Assembly: GCA_020736575.1 (NCBI GenBank)
Contig: JAGPYM010000055.1
Span: forward strand, 89,751-153,750
Length of the DNA: 64,000 nucleotides
Source of the DNA: Thelonectria olida
Lineage: Eukaryota > Ascomycota > Sordariomycetes > Hypocreales > Nectriaceae
Reading direction: 5' to 3'
This document shows positions 11,583 through 24,100 of the stretch, piece by piece; the first letter of the stretch is position 1, and each line of letters opens with the position of its first letter. The position numbers and the translations under genes are program-made. The notes under the pieces were generated by a model. That model worked only from the letters and a program-made list of their open reading frames with translations. It did not search any database and was not told the origin of the DNA.

Positions 11583-11591
11583 TGTATAAGA
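11583..11591 (+). promoter_or_regulatory. TATA-like element of the ABC gene
   Basis: GTATAAGAG about 90 bp before the ATG at 11677, followed by a pyrimidine-rich leader (CTACAGTCTTTTCTCAACCC). This arrangement is usual for fungal promoters; assignment is by position only. Confidence 0.4.
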
Positions 11592-11676
11592 GACTTCGTC
11601 TTTACCAGTTGTTAGGAATCTACAAGCTCCCTCTACAGTCTTTTCTCAACCCTAGACTCGATCTCACAATCCCATC

Positions 11677-14600
11677 ATGTCTGGTCAAGGGCCTGAGAAA
11701 ACTACTGCTGACCCCGGCAACGAGCTGGCCGTCCTCCCTCCGTCTTCCTCCGCAACTTCGCGCTCAACCATGGTGGCTACGGAGCAACCCCCGACCGAGC
11801 TCAACGACGACGACCCAGACACTCGTATGAATGCGGATATCCTCCAGCTCGCCCGTCGCTACACCGCAACCTCTCATGCTACGGGGCCTTGCTCTCTGTT
11901 TCCCGCCGAAGCTGACGGGCCTTTGGACCCGAGCAGCGCGAACTTCAACGCCAGAAAGTGGGCAAAGGCCTTCTACAACGCCCGCACCGATGTTTCCAAT
12001 GGCGAGGCACCCAGGACCGCCGGCATTGCCTTCAGAAACATGAGCGTGTACGGATTCGGCACCGATACCGATTTTCAAAAGACGGTTGGTAACGTTGCCC
12101 TCGAGGCTGTGAACCTCTTCAAGAGGTTCAGGCAACAGGATCATCGAGTGGATATCCTCCATGGCCTCGAGGGCGTCGTCCGTAGCGGCGAGATGCTTGC
12201 GGTGCTGGGGCCTCCAGGATCCGGCTGCTCAACACTCTTGCGCACGATAGCTGGGGATACTCACGGGTTCCATGTGAGCGGCGACTCCATTATCAACTAC
12301 CAAGGGATCAGACCAGCAGAAATGCAGAATGAGTTTCGGGGTGAGGCCATTTACACCGCCGAGGTGGATAGCCACTACCCTCAACTCACTGTTGGCGATA
12401 CGCTCTACTTCGCAGCTCGTGCCCGCTGTCCTAAGATCATTCCCGAAGGCCTAAGCCGGCATGAATATGCAGAGCACTTACGCGATGTAACTATGGCTAT
12501 GTTTGGAATATCTCACACGATCAATACAAGAGTCGGTAATGATTTCATCCGGGGCGTCAGTGGCGGGGAGAGGAAGAGAGTCACGATTGCTGAGGCTGCT
12601 TTGAGCTACTCACCTCTGCAATGCTGGGATAACAGCACTAGAGGGCTCGATAGTGCTAATGCTCTTGAGTTCTGTCGCACGATCCGCACCCAAACAGATA
12701 TCCTAGGATCCACGGCCTGCATTGCAATCTACCAGGCATCACAGGATGCATACAATGTAGGTTCCATGCCCGAGACAAGTCCGGAAGGGTACTAAATCGC
12801 AACAGGTTTTCGACAAAGTGATTGTTCTGTACGAGGGCCAGCAAATTTTCTTTGGCAAGATCGACGAGGCTCGCCCCTATTTCGAAAGCCTCGGGTTCAT
12901 TTGCCCCGACCGACAGACGACAGCCGACTTCCTCACCTCCATGACAAGCGCCCAGGAACGCATCGTTCGCCCAGGCGTCCAAGCCCCGCGCAGCCCGGAG
13001 GAGTTTGCTCAAGCCTGGAGTCAGAGCGAGCACCGCGCTCGCCTGAAGGCCGAGGTTGATGACTATCTTCAGCAGTATCCTTTCAGCGGCGAGCATTACC
13101 ACAGGTTCATGGAGTCACGACGCCTCGACCAATCTGACTCGCAGCGTGCCAAATCGCCCTTCACGCTTTCCTATCTCCAGCAAATCAATCTGACCCTTTG
13201 GCGCGACTGGGTCCTCCTCAAAAACGACCCTAGCATGCTCATCACAATGGTCGTGACCAACTTGTTTGAGGCGCTTGTGGTTGGCAGTATCTTTTACAAT
13301 CTCAAGACGGAGGCAAGCAGCATTTCGAAGCTTGGCACCCTTTGCTTCTTTATCGTTCTCGTCAACGCCTTCGGCAGCATCCTCGAGATTATGACCCTGT
13401 ATGCTAAGAGGCCCATCGTCGACAAGCATTCCCGCTACGCTCTCTACCACCCGAGCGCTGAAGCTATCGCTGCGATTGTTATCGACCTCCCATATAAGGT
13501 CATAAACTGTATCATGATGAATGTCATCATTTACTTTATGACCAACATGCGACGCGAGGCTGGACCCTTCTTTTTCTTCCTTCTCCTCGTCTTCTTTATG
13601 ACACTCACTATGTCGATGATGTTTCGTCTGATGGGCTCTGTCACGAAAACAATCGCCCAGGCCCTGGCGCCTTCATCTGTCATCCTTCTCGTTATTGCGC
13701 TCTATACGGGATTCGCAATCAAGGTTCAGTATATGCAGAAGTGGCTTGGCTGGCTCCTTTGGATTAATCCAGTTCACTACGGTTTCGAGAGTATCATGCT
13801 CAATGAGTTTGTCGGGAGGCACTTTTCATGCAAAATCTACGTGCCATCGGGCCCTGGGTATGATTCAGTTGAGCCCAGTCACCGGGTATGTATGGTACCA
13901 GGGTCGCTTGCTGGTGAGGACTCGGTCGACGGATCCCGCTATCTTCAGACTTCATACGGCTATGTTGACTCGCACCGCTGGCGCAATTTCGGCATCATGA
14001 TCGTCTTTATGATATTTTTTATGATTCTCCATCTGCTCACAATGGAGTATGTCGCCGGCGAACAATCCAAGGGGGAAGTGCTAGTCTTCAAGCGCCACGC
14101 TATGAAAGACCGTCAGAGAACCAGGCCAGCTGATCTCGAGTCGGTTTCTCCCAGCTCCCGGAAGCAGCGCAACGGTGACGGCAACTCGGATGGCGTCACA
14201 GGGGTGGAGAAGCAGACATCGGTCTTCCACTGGAAAGACGTTTGCTATGATGTTGAAATCAAGAATGAGGCCCGGAGAATCCTCGACCATGTTGATGGAT
14301 GGGTGAAGCCGGGTACCCTGACAGCTCTCATGGTATGTACATGGTGTTTTGCCCAGCCTGTAGACACTTGTGCTAATTACTTCGGTACCAGGGAATTTCG
14401 GGAGCGGGGAAAACGACTCTGCTTGATGTCCTTGCCAGCCGTGTTACGACGGGTGTCATCTCAGGAGACATGCTTGTGAACGGTCGAGCACGAGATCAGT
14501 CCTTCCAACGTAAGACTGGGTATTGCCAGCAGCAAGACCTGCATCTTCACACATCAACCGTCCGGGAGGCTTTGAGCTTCAGTGCCGTCTTGCGCCAGCC

Positions 14601-14806
14601 CTCGCACTACTCTCGCCAAGAACGTCTTGACTATGTGGATGTTGTCATCAGCCTCCTTGGAATGGAGGATTATGCCGACGCTATTATCGGCATTCCAGGC
14701 GAGGGCCTTAATGTTGAGCAGCGCAAGAGGCTTACAATTGGTGTTGAACTTGCTGCCCGTCCGCAGCTGCTTCTATTCCTTGATGAACCAACGTCCGGTC
14801 TTGATA
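11677..14806 (+). pseudogene. PDR-type (ABCG) ABC transporter, 5' part of disrupted gene
   Basis: Plasma-membrane full-size ABC exporter of the fungal pleiotropic drug resistance type (NBD1-TMD1-NBD2-TMD2). Exons 11677-12756 and 12806-14332, and the start of exon 3 at 14392, are intact with GT-AG junctions. NBD1 shows the PDR-type degenerate Walker A GPPGSGCS (178-185), signature VSGGERKR (~294) and degenerate Walker B LQCWDN (~314). TMD1 follows with about six helices (LFEALVVGSIFYNL to ALYTGFAIKV), then a large extracellular loop. NBD2 has Walker [10 protein letters not shown], the PDR-typical degenerate signature LNVEQRKR and Walker [14 protein letters not shown]. The frame is cut at the TA of LD|S (14805-14806) by a nested transposon insertion. 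Any product from the 5' part would stop a few codons into the insertion and lack TMD2. Joined to 25735 onward, the frame continues in register. Confidence 0.93.
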
Positions 14807-14822
14807 CAGTGGGGTCCCAAAA

Positions 14823-15200
14823 TGTAACGATCTGGTCAATTCCCAACGGATAAGACTAGAGGGTTCTAGGTTTATATTGGCAGAGAGATTAGGGCGTTAA
14901 GGTCTAAGTAATATAATAGGTTATTACATCTGGTAATATGCTTAAAGTAGATGAGTGTAATTAAGTTATATTAAAAGCTGAAGTAGCTGTATCTATTTAA
15001 TATACTAAATAAATATATTTATATATTAAAAGGGTTTTCTTTAGATTATAGTTAAGATTGTGAGCCTTCCTTTAGATTATAATTATAAGAGTGATCTAAA
15101 CATTTAGATTGCGCTCGAAAGGGTAATCCTATAGCAATTAGATAATAAAAGTGGGGTTAGTATAAGGCATATAATAGAGTGTTTATTACAGACTGTAATA
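14823..15200 (-). repeat. gypsy-A left LTR (3' LTR in coding sense)
   Basis: 378 bp, the same length as the partner at 24892-25269. Its outer (left) end is less mutated than its inner end: TGTAACGATCTGGTC here corresponds to TATAATAATTTAGTT in the right copy, while the inner end carries the A/T version where the partner has G/C. Confidence 0.88.
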
Positions 15201-15201
15201 T

Positions 15202-15217
15202 AATATCTCCCCTCTAT
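15202..15217 (-). other. polypurine tract of gypsy-A
   Basis: On the minus strand the sequence AGAGGGGAGATATTA immediately precedes the left LTR. This is the expected place for a plus-strand primer and supports the minus coding direction. Confidence 0.65.
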
Positions 15218-18200
15218 TAGTCTTACCCTTAAGGCTATATTTATAACCTTATATAACTGCTAGTAGTTAATTAATTTAAACCTCTATTTTTCTTTTTTAT
15301 ACTATTATACTAATATAATATTAAACTATATAACCAAATTAAAAGTAAAAAAGATATCTAAATATAATTCTTTAGTTTATTTCCTAAAATAGAACTCTTA
15401 TTCAGCTAATATACCTTATACTTATTATTTTAAGTACAAACTGCAATTAGTTTATAAGATAGATAATATGGGTTAAATAGATAAGTGTAAATAATATATT
15501 TAATAGGGTCGAATATATAATAGTATTAATATAGCTTCTTTTTATATATTTTTCTTCTTATTTCTACTCCTTCTTTTACTAACTTCCCTTATATAATAAA
15601 TAGGCTTATTAAATAGTAGAAAAAACTTAAGTTAGAAGAGGAAGAGACTAGGGATAAGATTCTAGTTTTTTATACTTAACTTGCAGAATTATAATTATTT
15701 TTAGCCCAAGCTATAAATTGCTTAGCTTATATTTATAAAATTAAAAAGAGGGTAAAAGAAAAGGGTTTAGAGTTATTTAAACGGGGGATATAAGAGTTAG
15801 ATAAGGAGGATGGCATTCTTCCGGTATTAGAGTCCTATAAGAGCTAGGTAGTGAATAATTTTTAATTATTAGGCATTCCTAATAAGGTAAACTGGTCTTC
15901 TTTAGGTTTTAATAAGGGTTTTAACAAGCTTAGTCCCTTACTTAATTTTAATATTACTAGTAAAAGTTCTTTAGTAGGTATTATACCTAGGTAAGGTATT
16001 TTAATAGTTTTTATATATTTTCCTTTTTATTATAGCCTTTCTATTTAATAAGGTATTTGATTTATTTATTTTCTTTTATAATATTAAGAATTTATTCTAC
16101 CTTATACTTATTAAGGTTTTTAACTTTAATCTTTATATTATTATTTATTCTAATTATAATTATTCTTTTAATTAATTTAAATAAGGAAATATAAAAGATT
16201 AAATAGAGCTTAACTTTTAATAGTAAGTCCAGTTTATAGTTATTTTTTAAGATTTTTTTTAAAATTTTATAAGGTCTAATATACTTATAGTTAAGTTTTT
16301 TATTTAGTCTTTTTATATTAATATTTTTTATAGCGAGGAGTACTATATCTCCCTTTAAGAAGGTTAGTCCTTTTAACCTTTTCTAATTATAATATTTTTT
16401 ATATATTTTTTAAATAAAAGAAAGTTTTATATGCATTTCTTTATATAAATTCTTAAGTTAGTTTAATATAAAGATAGCTGCTAGTATAAATAGTCTGTTC
16501 CTTAAATCTCTATAAGTATTAGGGGTAAATTTAAAGTTTATATAGCTTAATATAATCTTAGTACTTTCATTAGTAGCTATATTATAGGCCAATTGTACCA
16601 TTAGCAGTTTTTTAACCTAATTGTTCTAGATATAGTTAATATAGTAATAGAGGTATATTTTTAAGACTTAGTTTATTTATTTAGTCTATCTATTAACCTA
16701 AGGTCTCCAAGCTATAGTTAACTTATAGTTTAATCTAATTCTTACTATAAGGTATTACTAAAAGTTTAAAAAAAAGAGTGGTCCTCTATCCGAGATAATT
16801 ATATTAGGTAGTTTATATATGCTAATAATATTTTATAAAAAAATATAAGAAAACTCTTTTACATTTATTACTTTTTAATATAGAATAAAATAGAAAAATT
16901 TAATAAGTCTATTAATAATAATTAGAATGCTATTATAGGCTATGCTTATAATAAGATCTAATAATAGGGGTAGTTTTATAATAAAGTCTATAATAATTAA
17001 ATCCTATAATTATTTTACGACTAGTATGGGCTATAATTCTCTATAAGGTTTATATTATCTTGCCTTTATTTTATTATAAATAAGGTACTATTTAATGATT
17101 TTTTTAATTGTTTTTTTAACTTTAGGAAATAAAAATATCGTTTTAACTTATTTAAGGGTTTTATTAATTCCTTAGTGTCCGTAGAGTGGGTATTTATGGA
17201 TTTCCTATATAAGGTTCTCTTATAAGTATTCTAGTACTTATTGCTTATTTGTTTTCTTATTACTTAATAATTGTTTGTTATACTCTAGGATCTATTTAAG
17301 TAGTGGATTTCCCTATTCTATTATATGTATTATTATAAGGGTCTTCTTTTTATATTATTTATATTTATTATAAGATCCTATTATATAGTATGCTTATGTG
17401 TAGAGTTCCTTTATATTATAGATTTATTATATGTTATTTATAACTCTATATGGGTTACTATTATAATTAAGTTAGTAGTAATAGTTAATAATCTCATTTT
17501 GTAATTCCCTTAGGATGGCGATTTTTTTATATTTATTTCTTTTAATTATTTAGGTTTAAGTATTACTAGTTATTTAGCTTTAGTCTTTTATTATAGTAAG
17601 AAGCTTAAAGTATTTCTTAAGTGGCTGGTTTTATATATTTCTAGTGGGTTTTCTTTTTATTATTTTAGGGGTAAGGCCTTTATTTTATAAGTACTAATTG
17701 CAGTAAAGGTAGTTATTTAGTCTTGCTCCTTCCTACTAGAAGTTCTTATTAAAGAAGTTCTAAAATTATAGGTCGTCCTATTTATTATAATATTTAATAG
17801 TTTAGTAATAATATTTAATAAATTCATTTCTTAATTTCTAGGGTAGGTAGATTATTCTTTAATAGGTAATTATTCCTAATATTAAGTTAACCTAGTCTGC
17901 TCGTTTAGTAATAAGTTATTTAAGCTTATCTCTAGTAATTAATTATTAGATGTGTTCTTTCTATTATTCTATTAAATATTTGGGGGTATATTAGGCGATA
18001 GTGGCTATAATATACTTCTATTTAAAGTGTTTTTTAAGCGTAAAAGTTAGTAGTTATTCTTCTATTTTAATTTTGCCTATATTAAGGTCTGGTTGTCAGC
18101 TGATAGTATTAGCTCTATTATTTTCTAATCCTTTTTTATATTTAATAATATAGTTAAATTCTAATAGATATTTAGTATATTTAAGTTATTATCCGCTAAG

Positions 18201-19307
18201 TTATTAAGTAGTAGTAAAATATAAGATATTCTTATAATTTATATAGACTATAACCTAATAGTAGCTTCCAAGGAGGTACTGCCTGAACTTTTTAAAGGTG
18301 TTAATAATTGTAAGGAATTCTTTATTATAAATAGAATAGTTAAATTCTGCTTTATATAGCTTATGGGAGTAGAATGTAATAGGATATAACTTTCTATTAT
18401 TATTATATTATCTAATCTGGGCTCTTAAGGTAAAATTTAAAGAGTCTATCTTTAATTTAATAGGTTATATAAGGTTAAATATCTTAAGTATTAGTTTGCT
18501 AAGAATAAGGTCTTTAATTTTATTAAAAGCTTCCTAGATATTAGGTTTCTAAATAAATGGTCGATCCTTTTTTATTAATTTAGTAAGTAGTACGGCTAGT
18601 TTCCTAAAATCTTTAAAGAACTTATAGTAATAGTTCGCAAATCCTAGGAAGGCTTATACTTTCTTAACTGACTCTAGTTTCTTCTAGTCCTTAACTACTA
18701 AAAGTTTTTTTAGATCTATTTGTATTTTATTATAAGAGATAATATATCCTAGAAATTTCACTTCTAATATATAGAAATAACTTTTCTCTAGTTCAACTAG
18801 CAGTTTAGTATTTTTAAGAGCTTATAGTATTTTATAGATGTGTTTTATATGTTTTTCTTCCGTTTTAGAGAAGATAAGGATATTATTAAGGTAGTATATT
18901 ATAAATATATCTAAATATTCTTATAATATGTTATTAATTATTTGTTAGAATGTTACTAGTATATTAGTAAGATTAAAAAGTATAATAAGATATTTATAAA
19001 GTTTAAACTTTATTCTAAAGGCAGTTTTCTATTTATATCTTTTTTTAATATAGATAAGGTTATAAGCTTCTTTTAGATCTAATATGGTAAAATACTTTAT
19101 TTTATAAAGTTAGTCTTTTAGTTTATTAATTAAAAGTAAGGGCGTTCTATTTTTAATAGTAATATTATTAAGCCTTTGGTAATTTATAATAAGTTGGAGC
19201 TTTCTATTCTTTTTAGGAACGAATATAACTGGATAGCCTGCTTTTAATTTGGAAATCTTAATATATTCTTTTTTTAATATTTCTTTAAGGTAATTCTTAA
19301 GCTTATA
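15218..19307 (-). pseudogene. gypsy-A pol relic: reverse transcriptase, RNase H, integrase
   Basis: Minus strand. 19110-19305 reads as the gypsy RT start (YLKEILKKEYIKISKLKAGY, then VIFVPKKNRKLQ, then NNITIKNRTPLLLINKL). At ~18863-18895 the RT active site reads YYLNNILIFSK, where the family has two Asp; both are Asn, the result expected of G-to-A change. Integrase-like text appears at ~16780-17050 (frame fragments KLPLLLDLI and IIISDRGPLFF) preceded by a decayed zinc-finger region near 17.2 kb. Frames change repeatedly and stops are frequent. The rest down to 15.2 kb is AT-rich with no motif that I can name. Confidence 0.8.
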
Positions 19308-19356
19308 ACGTACATGATAAGCGAGTCGGAAATACAAGCGAGTCGGAAAAAAATCC
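19308..19356 (+). repeat. left terminal inverted repeat of the Fot-like element
   Basis: 49 bp beginning ACGTACATGATAAGCGAGTC. The repeat contains a direct sub-repeat, AAGCGAGTCGGAAA, twice in a row with a 2-bp gap (TA...CA context), a possible pair of transposase binding sites. It is identical to the reverse complement of 21119-21167. Confidence 0.93.
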
Positions 19357-19413
19357 TCACCCTCCAGATAGAATTCTAGATAAAATCAAAATAAAGCCTT
19401 AAATCAATTGAAA

Positions 19414-21069
19414 CTAATCGCTATTCTCTTCTCCAGATATTTCAACAACAATCTGACATGTTCTTGAGTTATGACCAGCCTTACTACATATTCCACACCG
19501 CCTTTCCCTCGCCGCCCCCGACCTTCCCCGATCACCACTTCTCGATAATTCCGCCCTCACCTGCGCATCAACGTCTTTCTGATTAATCTCATCCTTCCCC
19601 TCACCTACAGTCATCTTCCCTCCATTTCGCAGCCGGGTTCTTTTCGCTCTGCGCCGCTTGCTAAGGGTCTCATTTGACTGTCGAAGGTCCTGGACCTCAG
19701 ACTCTAATAAGCTCATCTTATGCATTATTGCCTTTGTTCCCTTAGTCAATGACTTCAGGGCCTCAAGAATAGACGCAGGTGAGCTACTCTGATGCCTTTT
19801 GATTCGTCTTTCGAGGTATTCAGACTGTGAGCTAGCCTCAAGCACTGTCTTTGGTGTCTTAGAAACCCAAGGGTCGGGGAGGCCGACCTCCTCTCTAATC
19901 GGTGTTGGAGTCCGTAGCTGCACGTCAAGCTTCGATATGACATTTTCTGGGTTCAAGGGAACAAGTCCCGCCCCTCGAAAACCTCCCTCAATATTACTCC
20001 TTGTCATCGCGGCTTCGTGGGCGGCACAAAAGGCCGGGAAGAAGTCGGTCTTGGAAACATGGGTTATCGAGCACCTGATCAGATGCTCGATTTCTCGACC
20101 ATATGCCTTTTTGAGCGGACCAAAGCACCCGACGTCAAGAGGCTGGAGTAGATGAGACGAATGAGCCGGCATACACAGCGTGATGATGTGGTTGCCTTCG
20201 CAATATTTCTCAAAGTCGACCGAGTGGTGGCTGTCATGCCCATCGAGGATCAGAAGACGATAGCGACCGGTTGATCGGGCCTTGGTGTGTTGATCGAAGT
20301 GTTTGAGCCACTCAAGACCTGTATCATTGTCGGTCCAGCCATTATGAGTCGTCGCAATAGCCCAATCGTCCGGGAGGTTGCTTTCTTGGTACCAATTAGC
20401 GAGGTGATATTGGCCCGCAACCACGATGAACGGCGCGATCACCCAGCCTTCGGCATTGATCGCCTGAATGGCCGTAACCCATTCCCGGTTTCCAGGCTGC
20501 ACTGATTTCGCCTTTCCACGTCTTTCTGCGCCCGTGACAACCATTCCGCTTGCAATGATGCCCATCATAAAGCCAGTCTCGTCAAAGTTGTAGATGTCAG
20601 CTAGGTTGATACCGTATTTCGCGATTGTGTTCTCCACGAGCCTGAACCAATGGCGAATAATGGCCGGATCTTCGCATTTAGCCCTCTGATAATCGTATCT
20701 ACGATTAAAACGCGTCTTTAGGTCTGGTTGTCGCCTGACGAAGTTGGAAGCCCAGCGCTTGCCGACGGGTGACGCGTCGCGGTCGGCGAGCAGTCGGTTG
20801 GCCATTTCTTCCACACCACGAAGCCGAGGGGGAAACCCTCGAGAGTCTAGGTCGATAATATATTCAATAATGATCTGTTCCTCTAGATCGGATAGTTTGC
20901 GTGAATTCGGGATAATATCGCCTCGAGAAGGTTTGCCATAATATCGATCATAGAGGGTGCTAGGCGGGACTTTATATATCCTTGCAGCGGGATAGATGCG
21001 TAATTTTGGGTCGTTTCGAAGAGCCTGAAGGGCGAGGATAATATTTTTCTCTTTGCTTAACTGTGGCAT
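19414..21069 (-). CDS. pogo/Fot1-family transposase, 551 aa
   Basis: DDE transposase that cuts and pastes the surrounding element. Single exon, no introns. The N-terminus (1-60) is a Psq-type HTH (ALQALRNDPKLRIYPAARIY, STLYDRYYG), followed by a CENP-B-type HTH (~65-130: LSDLEEQIIIEYIIDLDSRG, VGKRWASNFVRRQPDLKTRF). The DDE_1 catalytic core shows YNFDETGF (~160, first Asp), LLILDGHDSHHS (~270, second Asp) and SSHLLQPLDVGCFGPLKKAY (~305, third acidic position). The C-terminus has a basic segment (SKRRRAKRTRLR) and a CCHC knuckle CX2CX4HX4C (CGICSKAGHNSRTC, near 535), as many fungal pogo transposases do. It is complete at both ends and lies between TIRs 63 and 98 bp away. Codon use and GC are unlike the surrounding RIPed DNA. 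Probably active or recently active. Confidence 0.95.
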   Translation of the reverse strand: MPQLSKEKNIILALQALRNDPKLRIYPAARIYKVPPSTLYDRYYGKPSRGDIIPNSRKLSDLEEQIIIEYIIDLDSRGFPPRLRGVEEMANRLLADRDASPVGKRWASNFVRRQPDLKTRFNRRYDYQRAKCEDPAIIRHWFRLVENTIAKYGINLADIYNFDETGFMMGIIASGMVVTGAERRGKAKSVQPGNREWVTAIQAINAEGWVIAPFIVVAGQYHLANWYQESNLPDDWAIATTHNGWTDNDTGLEWLKHFDQHTKARSTGRYRLLILDGHDSHHSVDFEKYCEGNHIITLCMPAHSSHLLQPLDVGCFGPLKKAYGREIEHLIRCSITHVSKTDFFPAFCAAHEAAMTRSNIEGGFRGAGLVPLNPENVISKLDVQLRTPTPIREEVGLPDPWVSKTPKTVLEASSQSEYLERRIKRHQSSSPASILEALKSLTKGTKAIMHKMSLLESEVQDLRQSNETLSKRRRAKRTRLRNGGKMTVGEGKDEINQKDVDAQVRAELSRSGDRGRSGAARERRCGICSKAGHNSRTCQIVVEISGEENSD

Positions 21070-21118
21070 ACTTGGTGGTTGAGAAATAATTGATTAAAGG
21101 AAAATGAAGGTGGTTGGG

Positions 21119-21167
21119 GGATTTTTTTCCGACTCGCTTGTATTTCCGACTCGCTTATCATGTACGT
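21119..21167 (-). repeat. right terminal inverted repeat of the Fot-like element
   Basis: 49 bp, the exact inverse of 19308-19356, followed by TA. Divergence begins just inside (GGGGG versus TCACC), which sets the repeat length. Confidence 0.93.
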
Positions 21168-21169
21168 TA

Positions 21170-24100
21170 TAGCTGTATTTTATTAAGGTTATAAATAGGG
21201 TGGAATATAGTTGATATTCTATCTTTAAGTTAAATCTTATAATTTTATTAAAAGTGCTCTAGTAGTTCTATTTCTAGTTTTTTAGCAAATAGTTTCTTAT
21301 AGACTTAGTATTATACTAGTATATTTCTAAGTCTATTATTAATTGGTGCCTCTTTCTATTACTTAAGGTCTTTATTTATTTATATAAATGTTTTCTTAAA
21401 AAATATAATTATTTTTTATATTTATTGCGCTTGCCTTTTCTTATATTTATATTATATTCCTTTTAGGGGTTATATCTTTTTTATAAGTTGGGGAGTATTT
21501 TTATTATTACTCTGCTATACTTTTTTATCCTTTTTAATAGAAGTTTAAAATCTTATGTTATTTAAATTATTATTTATATTATTAGTTATATTACCTTAAA
21601 AGGTTTGCACCTAATTAGTATGCTAACTAATAAGGGGGTTATATTAATAAAGCTATAAGTAATCTAAGAGTAGGTTATATCCTTAGAGAGGTATAATATT
21701 AAGATTAACTCTTTAATTCTTTTTTTTAATAAATACCTTAAGGTAATTAGCCTTATAGGTAACCTATCTATTTTTATATTTAAATAGTTTTCCTTTTATA
21801 TTAGATATCCTATAGGGTGTGTCCTTATCCTTCTATAATAGCTTAAAATAATTAACTACTTATAGATTAATTCTATTTATCTCTACTTTACTATTTACTA
21901 ATATAATAAACTATTATCCCTTAATTTATACTTATAGTATTATCTATTATTATAATAATATATTATTAGGTTTTTATATTATATATAAAGCTCTTTTTAA
22001 AGGTTCTGCAAATTCCTCCTGCTCTAGCTGGCCTTATAGCTCTATTATAGGTAGTATTTATTGTTTTTTAACTATTTATATATATTTTTTACTTATTATT
22101 CCATAGTCTCATTTTATAAAGCGTGTATATTATAGGGTTATATGGGTTATTTCTAATACATTTAGTGCTAATCTACTATTTTAACTTATTTATATATAAG
22201 GTATTCTTAGTACTAACATTTAAATGCATTATATATCCCATTTATACACTTCTTAGGCAGAAGGTGCATATAGTTTATAAGGATAGTAATATTTAAGTGT
22301 GGTAGCCAGTTTGCATTTCTTTAGTTTATAAGGTTAGCAGCTTAATACTATTATCTTATAGGGTGTGGCCCTATCTGTATTAGGTAGTAGTTATTTTAGA
22401 CTTTATATAGTAAGTATTATATATATATATAATTATAATATAATACTTATAAAATTATATAATAGTTAGGGTATATTAAGTTTAAAATAGGTGTGTTATT
22501 ATTATAAGGTTAGTAGAGTTTATAATTTCTTATTTAGATTATTTATTAGTTTGTACTATAAATATAAAAGTTTTTAATAGTAACCTTTTATTTTCTAATA
22601 ATTAACTTATAAATTAAATGAACTTATTATAATTCTTTTTTAATATCTTTTTCTAAACTAGTATTATTAGTTTTAAGAATTACTTCCTCTTCTAGTAACT
22701 TATAGATCTATATCTATTATATTAGGATACTATTAGTAAGTGAGTTTAGGAATATATACTAAGTGGTAATAGGTAGTTTTAATTCTTAGGCTTATTTATA
22801 ATCTAATATTATAAGAAATAGTTTAAAAATATTATTTCCTACTTAGATTATAAGTTCCTATTTAATTAGGTTAATAAGGTTTTAGTCTGCTGGGCTTAAA
22901 TTAAGGGCTTTTATAGTAGTCTGGCTTATATAGCTATTCTATTAGGGTTGTATTAAGTGGCTATATACTTTAATAAGTTATTATAACGCTTTATTATAAA
23001 TAATATTACTTCCCTTAGGGCTAGGGGTTTTACTTTTACGGGTTATTATAAAGGTTTTTAAGTTATTTGCCTTTAGGGCGATCTTTATAAGTGGTATAGG
23101 TGTCTATTTTATAGGCTTTATAGAATCGAATATATTTTATCTATTTTTAAGCTTTTTATTATATTATATAGGGTGCGATTAGAAAGTTTATTTTTAATTA
23201 AGGGTGCTAATCTATTTTTTTATAGCTTAGAGAATAGGGTGGTTAATAATATCTAGTTCTTCCTTATAATAGTATAAGTTATTACTAGTAAGGATGACTT
23301 TATTAAGAGAGCTAGATCCTAATTAATTATAGCTACTTTGAGTTATTATTAGTATTTTTTTTAGGATGTTTTAATTAGGTGTATTATCCTTAGGTATATT
23401 AATAGGTACTATTACCTATTTCTTATTTTTATAAATCTGGCAATCTTTTAAATAGGTTTTATTATATATAGTAAGTTGTATCTTCTATCCTTCCTTTTAT
23501 TAAGGCTTGCGGGGGTAGTATCTATTATTTTTACCGCCCTTATAAATAGGATAATTATTATTATAATATATTATTTAATATATTAGAGTATACTCCTGGG
23601 GTTTAAAGTACTTATTAATTTTACTATTTATATAAATGTAGTAGTCTTTATTTATATATATTATTTAGTATTATAGGGCGAATTTGCATTATTTATTATA
23701 ATCTATTAGGTTGGTTGTAACTATAGTAGTTACTACTAGCATTCTAGTAGCTGTTCTAACTGCTATTTGTGGTTCATTCTGTTAGTTAGTATTATTTAAG
23801 CATCTCTTACCTTCTAGGATAGGTTTAAACTTCTGGTTAGTTTTATTAGGGTTTTAATATTTACTTTTAAAATATCCCTTTTTTCTATAATTCTAATAAG
23901 TAACTTATAAATAGTCTTACTAAATGGCTTTAAATTCTATAAGTCCTAAACTTATACTATAGGAGGTTTTATTTTAATAAGCTCTTCCTTTTCCCTTATT
24001 ATTTTTTATTTAATACTAGTTAGGGTAGTAAGGGTTATAAGAAGTATTTTATTTTATATATTATTCTTAGGCTTTCTCTCTTTTATATTTGTACTATCTT

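Larger units (their letters stand above)
10980..11676. other. divergent promoter between permease and ABC transporter
   Basis: About 700 bp between two divergent ATGs. It holds the CGG-N12-CCG element annotated separately, several other CGG/CCG triplets around 11300-11400, and AT-rich TATA-like runs near 11115-11125 (permease side). No gene is seen. Confidence 0.6.
19308..21167 (-). mobile_element. Fot1/pogo-type DNA transposon, apparently intact
   Basis: 1860 bp, bounded by perfect 49-bp terminal inverted repeats and a TA target duplication (19306-19307 and 21168-21169). It sits inside the gypsy RT but has normal base composition and one long uninterrupted transposase gene, so it arrived after the host element was RIPed or escaped RIP. 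Size, TIR length and TA target fit the Fot1 group of Tc1/mariner/pogo elements. Confidence 0.92.

Noticed and set aside
11764..12162. 132-codon minus-strand frame under the ABC N-terminus
   Set aside because: Antisense shadow of a well-conserved coding exon.
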